The position numbers and the translations under genes were made by a program. A stretch of DNA of 64,000 nucleotides from CADEEN01 sp963740395 (GTDB taxonomy: Bacteria; Pseudomonadota; Gammaproteobacteria; Burkholderiales; Burkholderiaceae_C). The stretch lies in assembly GCA_963740395.1 (NCBI GenBank), contig CAVUEP010000005.1, forward strand, positions 1 through 64,000, in the 5' to 3' direction. Shown in pieces: positions 1 to 11,445 of this stretch. Each line of letters opens with the position of its first letter. Position 1 is the first letter of the stretch. The notes beneath the pieces were generated by a model, which was not told where the DNA came from, searched no databases, and saw only the letters and a program-made list of their open reading frames with translations.

Positions 1-1556
1 TCGAGCATGACGAGCGACTTCTCGACCAGCGACTGCAGGGTGTCGAGCACGTCCAGGCTGTCGATCGGGTCGGTGCCGCAGACCTGCTCGGCCGCTTCGA
101 GGTCGAAACCACCGGCGAAGACGCTCAGGCGGTTCAGTACCGTCTGTTCGGTCTCGTTGAGCAGTTCGTAGGACCAGTCGACCAGTGCGCGCAGCGTCTG
201 CTGGCGTTCCTGCAACACGCGATCGCCGCCGACGAGGATCTTGAAGCGGTCATTCAGGCGCTTGTTGATGTCGGCCACCGATAGCGAGCGCACGCGCGCT
301 GCCGCCAGCTCGAGCGCCAGCGGAATGCCTTCGAGGCGCGACACCAGTTCAGCCACGGCCGGGGCCTCGCGTTCGTTGAGCTCGAACGCCGGCTTGTGCT
401 GCCTGGCGCGGGCCACGAAGAGCTGCACCGCGGTCGAGCGCGACAGGGCCTCCAGGCTGTCACCGCGCTTGGGCAGCGGCAAGGGCAGGATCGGGTAGCC
501 GTGCTCGCCGGGCACGCGCAGGGTCTCGCGACTCGAGGCCAACATGCGCACGTTGGGGGCGGCCTTGAGGATCGCGTGCGCGAGGTCGGCACAGGCATGC
601 ACGAGGTGCTCGCAGTTGTCGATCACGAGCATCACGCGGCGTGTCTTCAGGTGCGCGCACAGCGTCTGTATCAGCGGTCGATTCGGCTCCTCGCGCACGT
701 CGAGCACCTGGGCCGCCTCGGCCACCACCAGCGCCGGGTCGCGCAGCGGCGACAGGTCGAGGAACCAGGCGCCGTCGGGATACTCGTGAATGGTGTCGGC
801 GGCCACCTGCAGCGACAGGCGCGTCTTGCCCAGGCCGCCCATGCCCAGCAGCGTGATCAGGCGCGACTTCTTCAGCAGCGCCTTGACCTCGTCGAGTTCG
901 CGCTCGCGGCCGATGAACGACGTGCCCTGGAATGGCAGGTTGCTGGGAATCTCCTTGACCGGCAGCCACCAGTCGGCTTGGCGTACGACGCGGTAGACCT
1001 TGTCGCCATCGGGCGGCGGCACAAAACGCTGCTCCGGCAGCCCGACCTCGAACAGCTCGAGCGGGTCGGACACGCCCTTGATCATCCAGAAGCCGTGCGA
1101 CTCGAGCTTCAGCGCCGTCTGCCCCAGGGCCTGTCGCGCCTCGGGCGTCAGCAGGGTCTGCCCGCCGCGGGCGATGGACATCACGCGCGCTGCCGTGGGT
1201 TTGGCCAGCCCGTCGACCTCGAGCGGTTTGGCGCCCCGCGCCACGTCCTCCGGGCTGTTCTCGCGCAGGATCACGGCGCCCACATGCAGGCCGGCGCGGG
1301 CCTTGAGGGGCACCGCCATGGCGGCAAGCGCTTGGTGGTAAGCCAGCGCGTAGTTGACGGCATCGGTCGCGACCTCGAACAGCAACAGCATGCCGTCGGT
1401 CTTGTCGATCTCGCGACCATGCCAGGCCGGGAGCAGGTCGCGGGCGACGCGGTCGTGGGCGGCCCACACCTCGGCCATGGCCGCGTCGCCGATGCTCTCG
1501 GACAGCTTGGTGCTGTCCACGACATCGGTCAGGAGGAGGGCGCGGCTTTCATTCAT
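1..1556 (-). CDS. Class III adenylate/guanylate cyclase domain fused to NB-ARC-type ATPase (partial, runs off window)
   Basis: The frame is open from the ATG at 1556 to the window edge, giving about 518 N-terminal residues; the C-terminus lies outside. Residues about 5-170 resemble a class III nucleotide cyclase (LLTDVVDST near the start, then DKTDGMLLLF). A signalling ATPase follows: FIGRERELDEV at about 220, Walker A GMGGLGKT at about 245 and Walker B RVMLVIDNCEHL at about 320, the pattern of cyclase/predicted-ATPase regulators (COG2114 plus COG3903). The missing part is usually helical repeats or TPRs. It lies 88 bp downstream of the PPIase gene on the same strand. Cyclase activity is not shown: I did not check every metal and base-binding residue. 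The cyclase and ATPase assignments are firm, the ligand and output unknown. Confidence 0.82.
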   Translation of the reverse strand, partial: MNESRALLLTDVVDSTKLSESIGDAAMAEVWAAHDRVARDLLPAWHGREIDKTDGMLLLFEVATDAVNYALAYHQALAAMAVPLKARAGLHVGAVILRENSPEDVARGAKPLEVDGLAKPTAARVMSIARGGQTLLTPEARQALGQTALKLESHGFWMIKGVSDPLELFEVGLPEQRFVPPPDGDKVYRVVRQADWWLPVKEIPSNLPFQGTSFIGRERELDEVKALLKKSRLITLLGMGGLGKTRLSLQVAADTIHEYPDGAWFLDLSPLRDPALVVAEAAQVLDVREEPNRPLIQTLCAHLKTRRVMLVIDNCEHLVHACADLAHAILKAAPNVRMLASSRETLRVPGEHGYPILPLPLPKRGDSLEALSRSTAVQLFVARARQHKPAFELNEREAPAVAELVSRLEGIPLALELAAARVRSLSVADINKRLNDRFKILVGGDRVLQERQQTLRALVDWSYELLNETEQTVLNRLSVFAGGFDLEAAEQVCGTDPIDSLDVLDTLQSLVEKSLVML

Positions 1557-1644
1557 GGCCTCGGAATGTAAACCGCGCGAGCGCGCTGCCCGGCATCAAT
1601 CTTGGGGCGCCTCTGATTCGCCAGCCGCTGTGCGGCCGGCCGCG

Positions 1645-2442
1645 CTACTGCCCGGCGAACTTGTAATCGGTCTTGGCCTTCTTGCGCAGATCCTCCTGGT
1701 ACTGCTGCACCTTCTGTTGCATCAGGCGCTGCTGGACTTGCGGCTTGACTTCCTCGAACGACGGGAACTGCGCGTCGCGCGTGTCTTCGAGCTTGATGAT
1801 GTGCCAACCGAACTGGCTTTTCACCGGCGTCTGCGTCGTCTCGCCCTTCTTCAGCGCGACCAGGGCCTTGCTGAATTCGGGCACATAGCTGTCGGGCTTG
1901 GCGAAATCGAGGTCGCCACCATTGGCGCCGGAGCCCTTGTCGGTGCTGTGCTTCTTGGCCAACTCGTCGAACTTGGCGCCCGTGATCAGCTGCTTCAGCA
2001 ATGACTTGGCCTCGTCTTCCTTCTCGACCAGGATGTGGCGCGCACGGTACTCGGTGCCGCTGCCCTGGGCCTTGAACTTGTCGTACTCGGCCTTGGCCTC
2101 GGCGTCAGTGACCGGGTTCTTCTGCTGGTAGTCGGAAAACAGCTCGTTGACCAGCACGCGCTGGCGCAGGAACTCCATCTGGCTGCGGTAGGCCGGCGTC
2201 GCAGCCATCCCGCGCTTCTCGGCTTCCTGGGCGAAGATCTCGAGCATCACGACGTTGTCGCGCGCCTGGATCTCCATTTCCGGCGTCACAGGCTGCTGGC
2301 CGCCACGCGTGGCCTGCTGCAGCAGCGCGTCGATGCGCGACTTCGGTACGGGCTTGCCGTTGACCGTGGCGACATTCTGCGCTGCGGCGCCGCCGACGGC
2401 TGCCAGTGCGAGGGCCAGCACGGCCAGGGATTTGTTCAACAT
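1645..2442 (-). CDS. Periplasmic parvulin-type peptidyl-prolyl cis-trans isomerase (PpiC/SurA-like)
   Basis: This 265-residue protein starts with a signal peptide (MLNKSLAVLALALAAVGGAAAQ, cleavage after AAAQ likely). An N-terminal helical chaperone-like part (about 25-130) precedes one parvulin domain (about 130-240) with the family motifs YRARHILV, a GANGGDLDF stretch and QFGWHIIKLED. It would isomerise X-Pro bonds and help fold exported or outer-membrane proteins. One parvulin domain makes it closer to PrsA/PpiC-type foldases than to two-domain SurA. It is the last gene of the minus-strand selO-msrB-yciB-bolA run, 59 bp after bolA, so co-transcription is likely. The family call is secure; the clients are unknown. 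Confidence 0.9.
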   Translation of the reverse strand: MLNKSLAVLALALAAVGGAAAQNVATVNGKPVPKSRIDALLQQATRGGQQPVTPEMEIQARDNVVMLEIFAQEAEKRGMAATPAYRSQMEFLRQRVLVNELFSDYQQKNPVTDAEAKAEYDKFKAQGSGTEYRARHILVEKEDEAKSLLKQLITGAKFDELAKKHSTDKGSGANGGDLDFAKPDSYVPEFSKALVALKKGETTQTPVKSQFGWHIIKLEDTRDAQFPSFEEVKPQVQQRLMQQKVQQYQEDLRKKAKTDYKFAGQ

Positions 2443-2501
2443 TTGAATTGCCTTTCGAGGACGGGGACGCCGTCAGGGGCGCCAAAGAGGAGGATCGAAA
2501 C

Positions 2502-2777
2502 TCAGTGCGGTGGCTCGGCGGGCGTGCGGGCGACGATGGCCAGCGCATGAATTCCCTCGGCGACGAGCGAGCGGAGGGCATCATACACAAGGCGGTGCCT
2601 CGCCACGCGTGACAGCCCGGTGAAGGCCGTGCTGGTCACGCGCACGGTGAAGTGCCGGCCTTCCTTGGCGCCCGCGTGGCCGGCATGCAGGTGGCTGTCG
2701 TCGACGACTTCGACGGCCGAGGGCTGCAATGCCGCCTGCAGCGCCGCCTGCACGCGCTCCGACGTGACCGCGTTCAC
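2502..2777 (-). CDS. bolA: BolA family protein
   Basis: Translation from GTG at 2777 gives 91 residues containing the BolA fold: VVDDSHLHAGHAGAKEG followed by HFTVRVTSTAFTGLSRVARHRLVYDAL. BolA proteins bind monothiol glutaredoxins through a shared Fe-S cluster or regulate transcription under stress. The GTG start is chosen because it overlaps the upstream yciB stop by four bases (GTGA), matching the overlaps between the other genes of this cluster. The much longer open frame through this region on the same strand is an artefact of high GC, and only its last 91 codons are BolA. The conserved His in SHLHAGH fits a metal-ligand-type BolA. Confidence 0.88.
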   Translation of the reverse strand: MNAVTSERVQAALQAALQPSAVEVVDDSHLHAGHAGAKEGRHFTVRVTSTAFTGLSRVARHRLVYDALRSLVAEGIHALAIVARTPAEPPH

Positions 2778-3412
2778 GGCTTTTCCTTGACGGCCGGCTC
2801 GTCGGGGAGGAAGCGGCTGAGGTACAGGCCTTGCGCCACGGTGAACAACAGCATCAGGCCGATGCCGCCGAAGAGCTTGAAGTTGACCCAGGTGTCGGTG
2901 GAGAAGGAGTACGCGACCCACAGGTTCAGCGCGCCCATGACACCGAAGAAGGTGACCCAGGCCCAGTTGAGCCGTTGCCACACGTCGGCGGGCAGCTGGA
3001 GTTGCTCGCCCAGCAACAGGCGCAACAAATTCTTGCCGAACAGCAGCGGCCCGAGCAGGAAGGCGCCGCCCATCACCCAGTAAAGCAGCGTCGGCTTCCA
3101 CTTGATGAAGGTCTCGCTGTGAAACCAGATCGTCAGCCCGCCGAGCACGACCACCAGCACCAGGCTGACCCAGAGCATGGTGTCGACCTTGCGGCCGCGC
3201 AGCTTCAAGATCAGCACTTGCGCCAGCGTCGCGACGATCACGACCACGGTGGCCAGCAGCACCGGCGCCACACTGGCAACGACGTTGCCGCCCGAGACCA
3301 TCCAGCCGAAATTCTCGGAGGCGAATGCGGCCGCCCGTTCGGCGTCGCTGCCGGCAACTTTGAAGACGGCGAAGAACAGGATGATCGGCAGGAAATCGAA
3401 CAGGAGTTTCAT
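2774..3412 (-). CDS. yciB: Inner membrane septation protein YciB/IspZ family
   Basis: The 212-residue product starts with MKLLFDFLPIILFFAVFKVAG, the characteristic YciB/IspZ N-terminus, and shows several hydrophobic helices (about 5-25, 45-70, 78-95, 110-130 and 150-190) with an FFGVMGALNLWVAY segment. The family lies in the inner membrane and has been tied to septation and envelope maintenance; its biochemical function is not settled. It is slightly longer than the roughly 180-aa E. coli protein because of an insertion around residues 25-45. It overlaps msrB upstream (ATGA) and bolA downstream (GTGA), so the three are probably translationally coupled. Confidence 0.88.
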   Translation of the reverse strand: MKLLFDFLPIILFFAVFKVAGSDAERAAAFASENFGWMVSGGNVVASVAPVLLATVVVIVATLAQVLILKLRGRKVDTMLWVSLVLVVVLGGLTIWFHSETFIKWKPTLLYWVMGGAFLLGPLLFGKNLLRLLLGEQLQLPADVWQRLNWAWVTFFGVMGALNLWVAYSFSTDTWVNFKLFGGIGLMLLFTVAQGLYLSRFLPDEPAVKEKP

Positions 3413-3827
3413 CGGGCTTTGAAGTCAATGGCTGCAGAGTTGATGCAGAAACGCTCGCCGGTGGGCTCGGGACCGTCCTCGAAGACATGCCCCAGGTGCG
3501 AGCCACAGTTGTTGCAGCGCACCTCAACGCGCACCATGCCCAGGCTGGCGTCGACCACGCGTTCGACGACCTCGCCGTTGACGGGCTCGAAGTAGCTCGG
3601 CCAGCCGCAGCCGGCGTCGAACTTGGTCGACGAATCGAACAGCGGGGTGCCGCAGCCGACGCACAGGTACTTGCCGGCGTCGGTGTGGTTCCAGTACTTG
3701 CCGCTGAAGGCACGCTCGGTGGCGGCATGGCGCGCCACTTTGTACTGGTTGGCGTCGAGCTGGGCGCGCCATTCGGCGTCGGTCTTGTGCACCGCATAGC
3801 GCGGATCGTCGTGGTCGTGGGGCTTGG

Positions 3828-3831
<4 letters not shown>
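3409..3831 (-). CDS. msrB: Peptide-methionine (R)-S-oxide reductase MsrB
   Basis: The 140-residue protein carries all MsrB landmarks: two zinc-binding CxxC pairs (CVGCG and CNNCG), GCGWPSYFEPV and the catalytic cysteine in GERFCINSAAI near the C-terminus. It reduces methionine-R-sulfoxide in proteins using thioredoxin. There is no signal peptide, so it is cytoplasmic. The ATG at 3831 overlaps the selO stop (ATGA) and the stop overlaps the yciB start, which fixes both ends. Linkage with selO suggests a shared role in thiol and oxidative stress control; that link is inference. Confidence 0.95.
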
Positions 3832-5312
<1,481 letters not shown>

Positions 5313-5424
5313 AGTTGCCTATTGTCGGCGTTGGCGACAACCGCAGCGGCGGGTGGGGGAATCACGCTTTGACACCCCTGGCGCTGCCCCCAATACTGAG
5401 GCGAACAGCCCACGGAGTTCTTCG

Positions 5425-7053
<1,629 letters not shown>

Positions 7054-7182
7054 CCGGTATCCCCCAAGCTTGAACCGGACCACCCGTTCGTCGTATTCCC
7101 TGACGGAAAGCGGCGCCGACTTGCGCTACCGTGACGGGCCGCAGATCGCGGCATCCCATCCCCGCTTCGCCAGGAGACCGCC

Positions 7183-8417
7183 ATGAAGTTCACCCAGACC
7201 CTGTGCAGCACGGCCGTCGCGTTGCTGCTCTCGAGCGCCGCGCTGGCCCAGAAGGGCGAGACGGTGAAGATCGCCTGGATCGACGCCCTGACGGGCATGA
7301 CCGCGGCCACGGGCCAGAACCAGCTGCGCGGATTCCAGTTTCTGGCCGAGCGCTTCAGCAAGAACAATCCGGCCGGCGTCAGGTTCGAGATCGTCTCGTT
7401 CGACAACAAGCTGAGCCCGCAGGAAACCGTGACGGCACTGCAGGCCGCCATCGACCAGGGCATCCGTTATGTGGCCCAGGGCACCGGCAGCGGCCCGGCC
7501 GGCGCGATCATCGACTTCCTGAACAAGTACAACGAGCGCAACCCCGGCAAGGAGGTGGTGTTCCTCAACTACGCCGCGGTCGACCCCTCGCTGACCAACG
7601 AGAAGTGCAGCTACTGGCACTTCCGCTTCGATGCCGACACCTCGATGAAGATGGAGGCCCTGACCACCTTCATGAAGGACCAGCCCGACATCAAGAAGGT
7701 CTACCTGATCAACCAGAACTATTCGCACGGCCACCAGGTCGTCAAGTACGCGCGCGAGAACCTGGCGCGCAAGCGGCCCGACATACAGATCGTCGGCGAC
7801 GACCTGACGCCGCTGGCGCAGACGCGCGACTTCGCGCCCTACATCGCCAAGATCAAGGCCTCGGGCGCCGACACCGTGCTCACCGGCAACTGGTCGTCGG
7901 ACCTGACGCTGCTGATCAAGGCCGCCAACGACGGCGGCCTCAACGCCAAGTTCCTGACCTACTACTCGGGCGTGAGCGGCACGCCCACGGCCATGGGCGC
8001 CAATGCCGCCGGCCGCGTCTACCAGGTCTCGGTGATGCCGATGGGCCTGCCCGGCGAGGCGCGCAAGATCATGGACGAGTACAAGGCCAAGTTCAACGAC
8101 GACTACTACACGGCCCAGATCTACCACGTCTACCTGCTGCTTTCCAGCGCCATGGCCAAGGCCAAGAGCACCGCGCCGCTCAAGGTGGCCGCCGCGCTCG
8201 AAGGCCTGGAGGCCAAGGGCCTGAATGGCGAGGTGCAGGTGCGCAAGTCCGACCACCAGCTGCAGCAGACGCTCTACATCCAGTCGTGGCAGAAAGTGGG
8301 CAAGGCGCCGGTCGACTACAGCGTCGAGAACACTGGCTACACCTTCGCGCCGCTCAAGACCTTCGAGCCCTATGTGTCGAGCACGCCCACGTCTTGCGTG
8401 ATGAAGCGGCCGGCTAG
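7183..8417 (+). CDS. Branched-chain amino acid/amide-type ABC transporter substrate-binding protein
   Basis: The protein starts with a Sec signal peptide (MKFTQTLCSTAVALLLSSAALAQ) after an AGGAGA ribosome site. It continues as a Liv/amide periplasmic binding protein (IAWIDALTGMTAATGQNQLRG, then FLTYYSGVSGTPTAMGANAAG). In the raw frame it has no stop until 9147, far into the next gene. At the end the sequence reads ATG AAG CG(G/C) CG(G/C) TAG if two doubled third bases are collapsed, so the protein ends MKRR at the TAG of 8415-8417, 410 residues. It feeds the permease and ATPase genes downstream. The ligand is unknown. Confidence 0.86.
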
Positions 8418-8422
8418 CAGGC

Positions 8423-8497
8423 CCACCCCCGAAGCGGCTTCGCCGCCCCCCCTCAAGGGGGCGACGCCAGCGGACCGGCAGAGCCGGATCCGCGGCG
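8423..8497. repeat. 75-bp interspersed palindromic repeat, copy A
   Basis: A 75-bp element with the core palindrome CCCCCTCAAGGGGG and a second imperfect palindrome around CCGGCAGAGCCGGATCC. A second copy of the same length lies at 40065-40139 with about nine mismatches by my hand alignment. It begins six bases after the binding-protein stop and precedes livH by about 40 bp, so it may form a terminator-like or mRNA-stabilising hairpin inside the operon. Confidence 0.75.
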
Positions 8498-8536
8498 TCC
8501 GCTGGAATTCTTTGTTCGCCTGCGCATTCGCACTTT

Positions 8537-9575
8537 GTGGACCAACTACTGATCAATGTGTTGAACGGCGTCAGCGCCGGGCTGCTGCTGTTCATGCTCA
8601 GCTCGGGCCTGACGCTGATCTTCAGCATGATGGGCGTGCTGAACTTTGCCCATGCCAGCTTCTACATGCTGGGCGCCTACTTCGGCTATGTGCTGACCTC
8701 GCTGTTCGGCTTCTGGGTCGCGCTGGTCGTCGCGCCGATCCTGGTGGGCCTGCTCGGCGCGCTGTTCGAGCGCACCGCGCTGCGCCGGGTGCACAAGTTC
8801 GGCCATGTGCCCGAGCTGTTGATCACGTTCGGCCTGTCCTACGTGATCCTGGAACTGGTCAAGTTGGTCTGGGGCCTGTCGTCGTTGGCGGTGGCGACGC
8901 CCCAGGCCCTGCAGGGCGCAGCCTTCACGATCATTCAATCCTCGCGCGACGGCATGAGCCTGGCCTGGGGTGCGGCCAGCGCCGAACAATGCGCCAGCGT
9001 GGGCGCGGCGCTGGTGCGCTGCTCGACCTTCCCGGCTACGCGCGTGTTCATGATGGCTGTGGCGCTGGTGATGCTGCTGGCCCTGTGGCTGCTGCTCACG
9101 CGCACCCGCATCGGCATGGTCATCCAGGCGGCCCTGGGCCACCCTGAAATGGTCGAGGCCCTGGGCCACAACGTGCCGCGCGTGTTCATGCTGGTGTTCG
9201 GCAGCGGCTGTGCGCTTGGCGGCGCTGGCCGGCGTGGTCGGCGGCATGACCTTCGTCACCGAGCCCTCGATGGCAGCTATCGTCGGCTCGATCATCTTCG
9301 TCGTCGTCGTCGTCGGCGGCATGGGTTCGCTGGCGGGCGCCTTCGTCGGCTCGCTGGTCGTCGGCCTGCTGCAGACGCTGCCGCTGACAGTCGACAAGTC
9401 GCTGGTGCATGCCGCGGCCGCGCTGGGCTGGCGCATCGTGCCCGGCGACATCGCCTACCCGATCGCCAAGATCACGCTCGCGCAGGCCGCGCCGATCCTG
9501 CCCTATCTGCTGTTGGTGCTGATCCTGATCCTGCGGCCCGCGGGGCCTGCTCGGCACGCGGGAGGGATGAAGTGA
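8537..9575 (+). CDS. livH: Branched-chain amino acid ABC transporter permease LivH-type (one doubled base)
   Basis: This membrane permease begins at GTG 8537 (MDQLLINVLNGVSAGLLLFM) with the LivH signature GLTLIFSMMGVLNFAHASFYMLGAY and multiple transmembrane helices. The raw frame breaks at 9214/9215, where GCG-C-TTG holds an alanine codon with both G and C at position three. With one removed, translation continues as LAALAGVVGGMTFV and PGDIAYPIAKITLAQAAPILPYLLLVLILILRP to the stop at 9575, total 345 residues. It forms the channel with LivM. No good ribosome site precedes the GTG, so the start is moderately certain. Confidence 0.85.
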
Positions 9576-9680
9576 AACACCCCTCCAGCGCCCGTCACCT
9601 GCGCCGATCGACGGCGGCGGGCCCACTGCGCGCGTTCACGAAGGAGTGCCTTTGCGCGGCGCGCGTGCACGCATTGGCGC

Positions 9681-9940
9681 GTGCCGCGGGCGCGGGGTGG
9701 CCGCTTTCGCTCATGTCCCCCGACGGTGGCCTGGCGGCCACCGTCTCCTCCTTTACTTCGCTACAGCGGCCACCCCACGCCCGCGGCAGGCCACTTGGGT
9801 GGCGTTCGACGATGGCGAACCGCCGCTGCGGCCGGATCGGGCCGCCGGGGTGCCCTGCGCAGCGAAGTAAAGGAGGAGGCGCGGGCCGCAGGCCCAGGCC
9901 GGGGGACATGAGCGGAGCAGGGCACCCCGGTGGCCCGATC
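9681..9940. repeat. Cluster of nested and interlocking inverted repeats between livH and livM
   Basis: The 480-bp gap 9576-10055 holds no convincing gene but four long inverted-repeat pairs: 9681-9704 with 9766-9789 (about 22 of 24 bp); 9709-9722 with 9900-9913 (14 of 14, GCTCATGTCCCCCG); 9747-9762 with 9861-9876 (16 of 16, CCTCCTTTACTTCGCT); and 9835-9858 with 9917-9940 (23 of 24). A perfect 10-bp hairpin lies at 9722-9745 (GACGGTGGCC). The arms interlock, so more than one fold is possible. It resembles REP/REPIN or MITE-like non-autonomous repeats, but no transposase is present in the window. Confidence 0.85.
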
Positions 9941-10055
9941 CCGCGCCGAGGCAGGCACGCGGGCGCACGCACCGATGCGAACCTGCGCATTGGGCCCAGC
10001 GCCGAAGCCCGTTGCATGCGTCGCGGGTCGCGCCAAGCGCGGTGGAGCCACTGAG

Positions 10056-11363
10056 ATGGCCCGCAGCCGCAACGGCCCCACGCACTATCACTTCAGGCCC
10101 TACAACGTCGGGCGCTGGATCGTCTGGGGCCTGTTCGCGCTGGTGCTGCTGCTGGCGCCGCAGGTCTGGTCGTCGAGCTTCGGCCACACGATGTTGTCGC
10201 AGATGGGCATCGCGATCATCGTCTGCCTGTCGTACAACGTGCTGCTCGGCCAGGGCGGCATGCTCAGCTTCGGCCATGCGGTGTACAGCGGCCTGGGTTC
10301 GTTCCTGGCGATCCACACCCTCAATCTGGTCAGCGCAGGCAGGCTCGCGCTGCCGGTCAGCCTGGTGCCGCTGGCGGGTGGCCTGGGCGGCCTGGCGTTC
10401 GCCGCACTGCTGGGCTATGTCAGCACCAAGAAGGCCGGCACCACGTTCGCCATGATCACGCTGGGCATCGGCGAACTGGTCTGGTCGATGTCGTTGATGC
10501 TGCCCGAGTTCTTCGGCGGCGAGGCGGGCGTCACCGGCAACCGCGTCGTTGGTGCACCGGTGCTGGGCGTCAGTTTCGGCCCGCAGGTGCAGGTGTACTA
10601 CCTGATCGCGGTTTACTGCTTCGTCTCGACCGCCGCGCTGTTCGCGCTCACGCGCACGCCGCTGGGTCGCATGCTCAACGCCGTGCGCGACAACCCCGAG
10701 CGGGTCGAGTTCATCGGCTACAGCACGCAGCAGGTGCGCTTCCTGGCCTTCATGGTGGCCGGGTTCTTCGCCGGCATCGGCGGCGGGCTGGCGGCGATCA
10801 ACTTCGAGATCGTCACGGCCGAAGTCGTCGGTGCAGCGCGGTCGGGCGCCTACCTCCTGTTCGTCTTTCTTGGGGGCGCGACCTTCTTCTTCGGCCCGAT
10901 CATCGGCGCGGTGCTGATGGTGATCGCCCTGGTGCTGCTGTCGGAGCTGACCCAGGCCTGGCTGCTCTACCTCGGTCTGGCCTTCCTGTTCATGGTGATG
11001 TACGCGCCGGGCGGCATCTCGAGCCTGATCATGATGAACCTGCGCCTGGCCGCGTTCGGCAAATTGCGCGGGCTCTGGACCAGCTACCTCGCGCTGGGCG
11101 GCACCGCCTTCGTGGTGCTGGCCGGCGCCGGCGCGATGATCGAGATGGTCTACCACCTGCAGCTCAACGCCGCGCTCGGGCCGAAACTGCGCTTCATGGG
11201 GGCGACGCTGGATTCGACCGGTTTCGAGAGCTGGTTCGGCGCGGCCTTCGTACTCGTCACGGGCCTGGCGTTCTTCGAACTGACGCGGCGCGAGTTCGTG
11301 CGCCAGTGGGACTTGACGCAGGAAGAGGTCGAGAAGGAAATCAAGCGCAGGGAGCAGCTATGA
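10056..11363 (+). CDS. livM: Branched-chain amino acid ABC transporter permease LivM-type
   Basis: The product is 435 residues from ATG 10056 (MARSRNGPTHYHFRPYNVGRW). It has LivM motifs such as CLSYNVLLGQGGMLSFGHAVY, the cytoplasmic loop NAVRDNPERVEFIGYSTQQVRFLAFMVAG (EAA-like coupling region, residues about 205-230) and roughly ten hydrophobic segments. The C-terminal 100 residues are longer than in typical LivM and include an extra pair of hydrophobic stretches before a charged tail (EEVEKEIKRREQL). It pairs with LivH. The stop overlaps an ATG (ATGA, 11360-11363) that looks like the original start context of the next gene. Confidence 0.92.
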   Translation: MARSRNGPTHYHFRPYNVGRWIVWGLFALVLLLAPQVWSSSFGHTMLSQMGIAIIVCLSYNVLLGQGGMLSFGHAVYSGLGSFLAIHTLNLVSAGRLALPVSLVPLAGGLGGLAFAALLGYVSTKKAGTTFAMITLGIGELVWSMSLMLPEFFGGEAGVTGNRVVGAPVLGVSFGPQVQVYYLIAVYCFVSTAALFALTRTPLGRMLNAVRDNPERVEFIGYSTQQVRFLAFMVAGFFAGIGGGLAAINFEIVTAEVVGAARSGAYLLFVFLGGATFFFGPIIGAVLMVIALVLLSELTQAWLLYLGLAFLFMVMYAPGGISSLIMMNLRLAAFGKLRGLWTSYLALGGTAFVVLAGAGAMIEMVYHLQLNAALGPKLRFMGATLDSTGFESWFGAAFVLVTGLAFFELTRREFVRQWDLTQEEVEKEIKRREQL

Positions 11364-11369
11364 AATTGG

Positions 11370-11440
11370 GCCCCCAAGACGCGGCGCGTCGCCCCCCGAG
11401 GGGGAGCGCCCGGCTCGGGACGGCCCAGCGCCGGGCAGCC
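11370..11440. repeat. GC-rich palindromic repeat at the livM-livG junction
   Basis: The stretch contains GCCCCC...CCCCCCGAGGGGGAGC and related short inverted repeats (GCCCGGCTCGGGACGGCCC, CAGCGCCGGGC). It resembles intergenic repeats common in Comamonadaceae-like genomes and is related in style, not in sequence, to the 75-bp repeat at 8423 and 40065. It sits between the ATGA overlap at the livM stop and the first residues conserved in LivG. The family identification is by eye only. Confidence 0.5.
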
Positions 11441-11445
11441 CTGCC

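Noticed and set aside
396..1571. Long plus-strand frame (about 390 residues) opposite the cyclase gene
   Set aside because: It is a GC-bias shadow. The minus strand carries clear cyclase and P-loop motifs, the plus frame no recognisable domain.
2502..3797. 431-residue minus-strand frame ending in BolA
   Set aside because: Only the last 91 codons show BolA similarity; the rest is the wrong frame of MsrB and YciB.
7183..9147. A 654-residue fusion of the Liv binding protein with a downstream tail
   Set aside because: The tail after about residue 410 reads through the 75-bp repeat and livH in the wrong frame. Collapsing two doubled bases gives a normal stop at 8417.
9595..10017. Several short frames in the livH-livM gap
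   Set aside because: They lie wholly within inverted repeats and change strand and frame without motif content.
9930..10055. Upstream N-terminal extension of LivM
   Set aside because: The extension is made of palindromic-repeat sequence; conserved LivM residues begin after ATG 10056.
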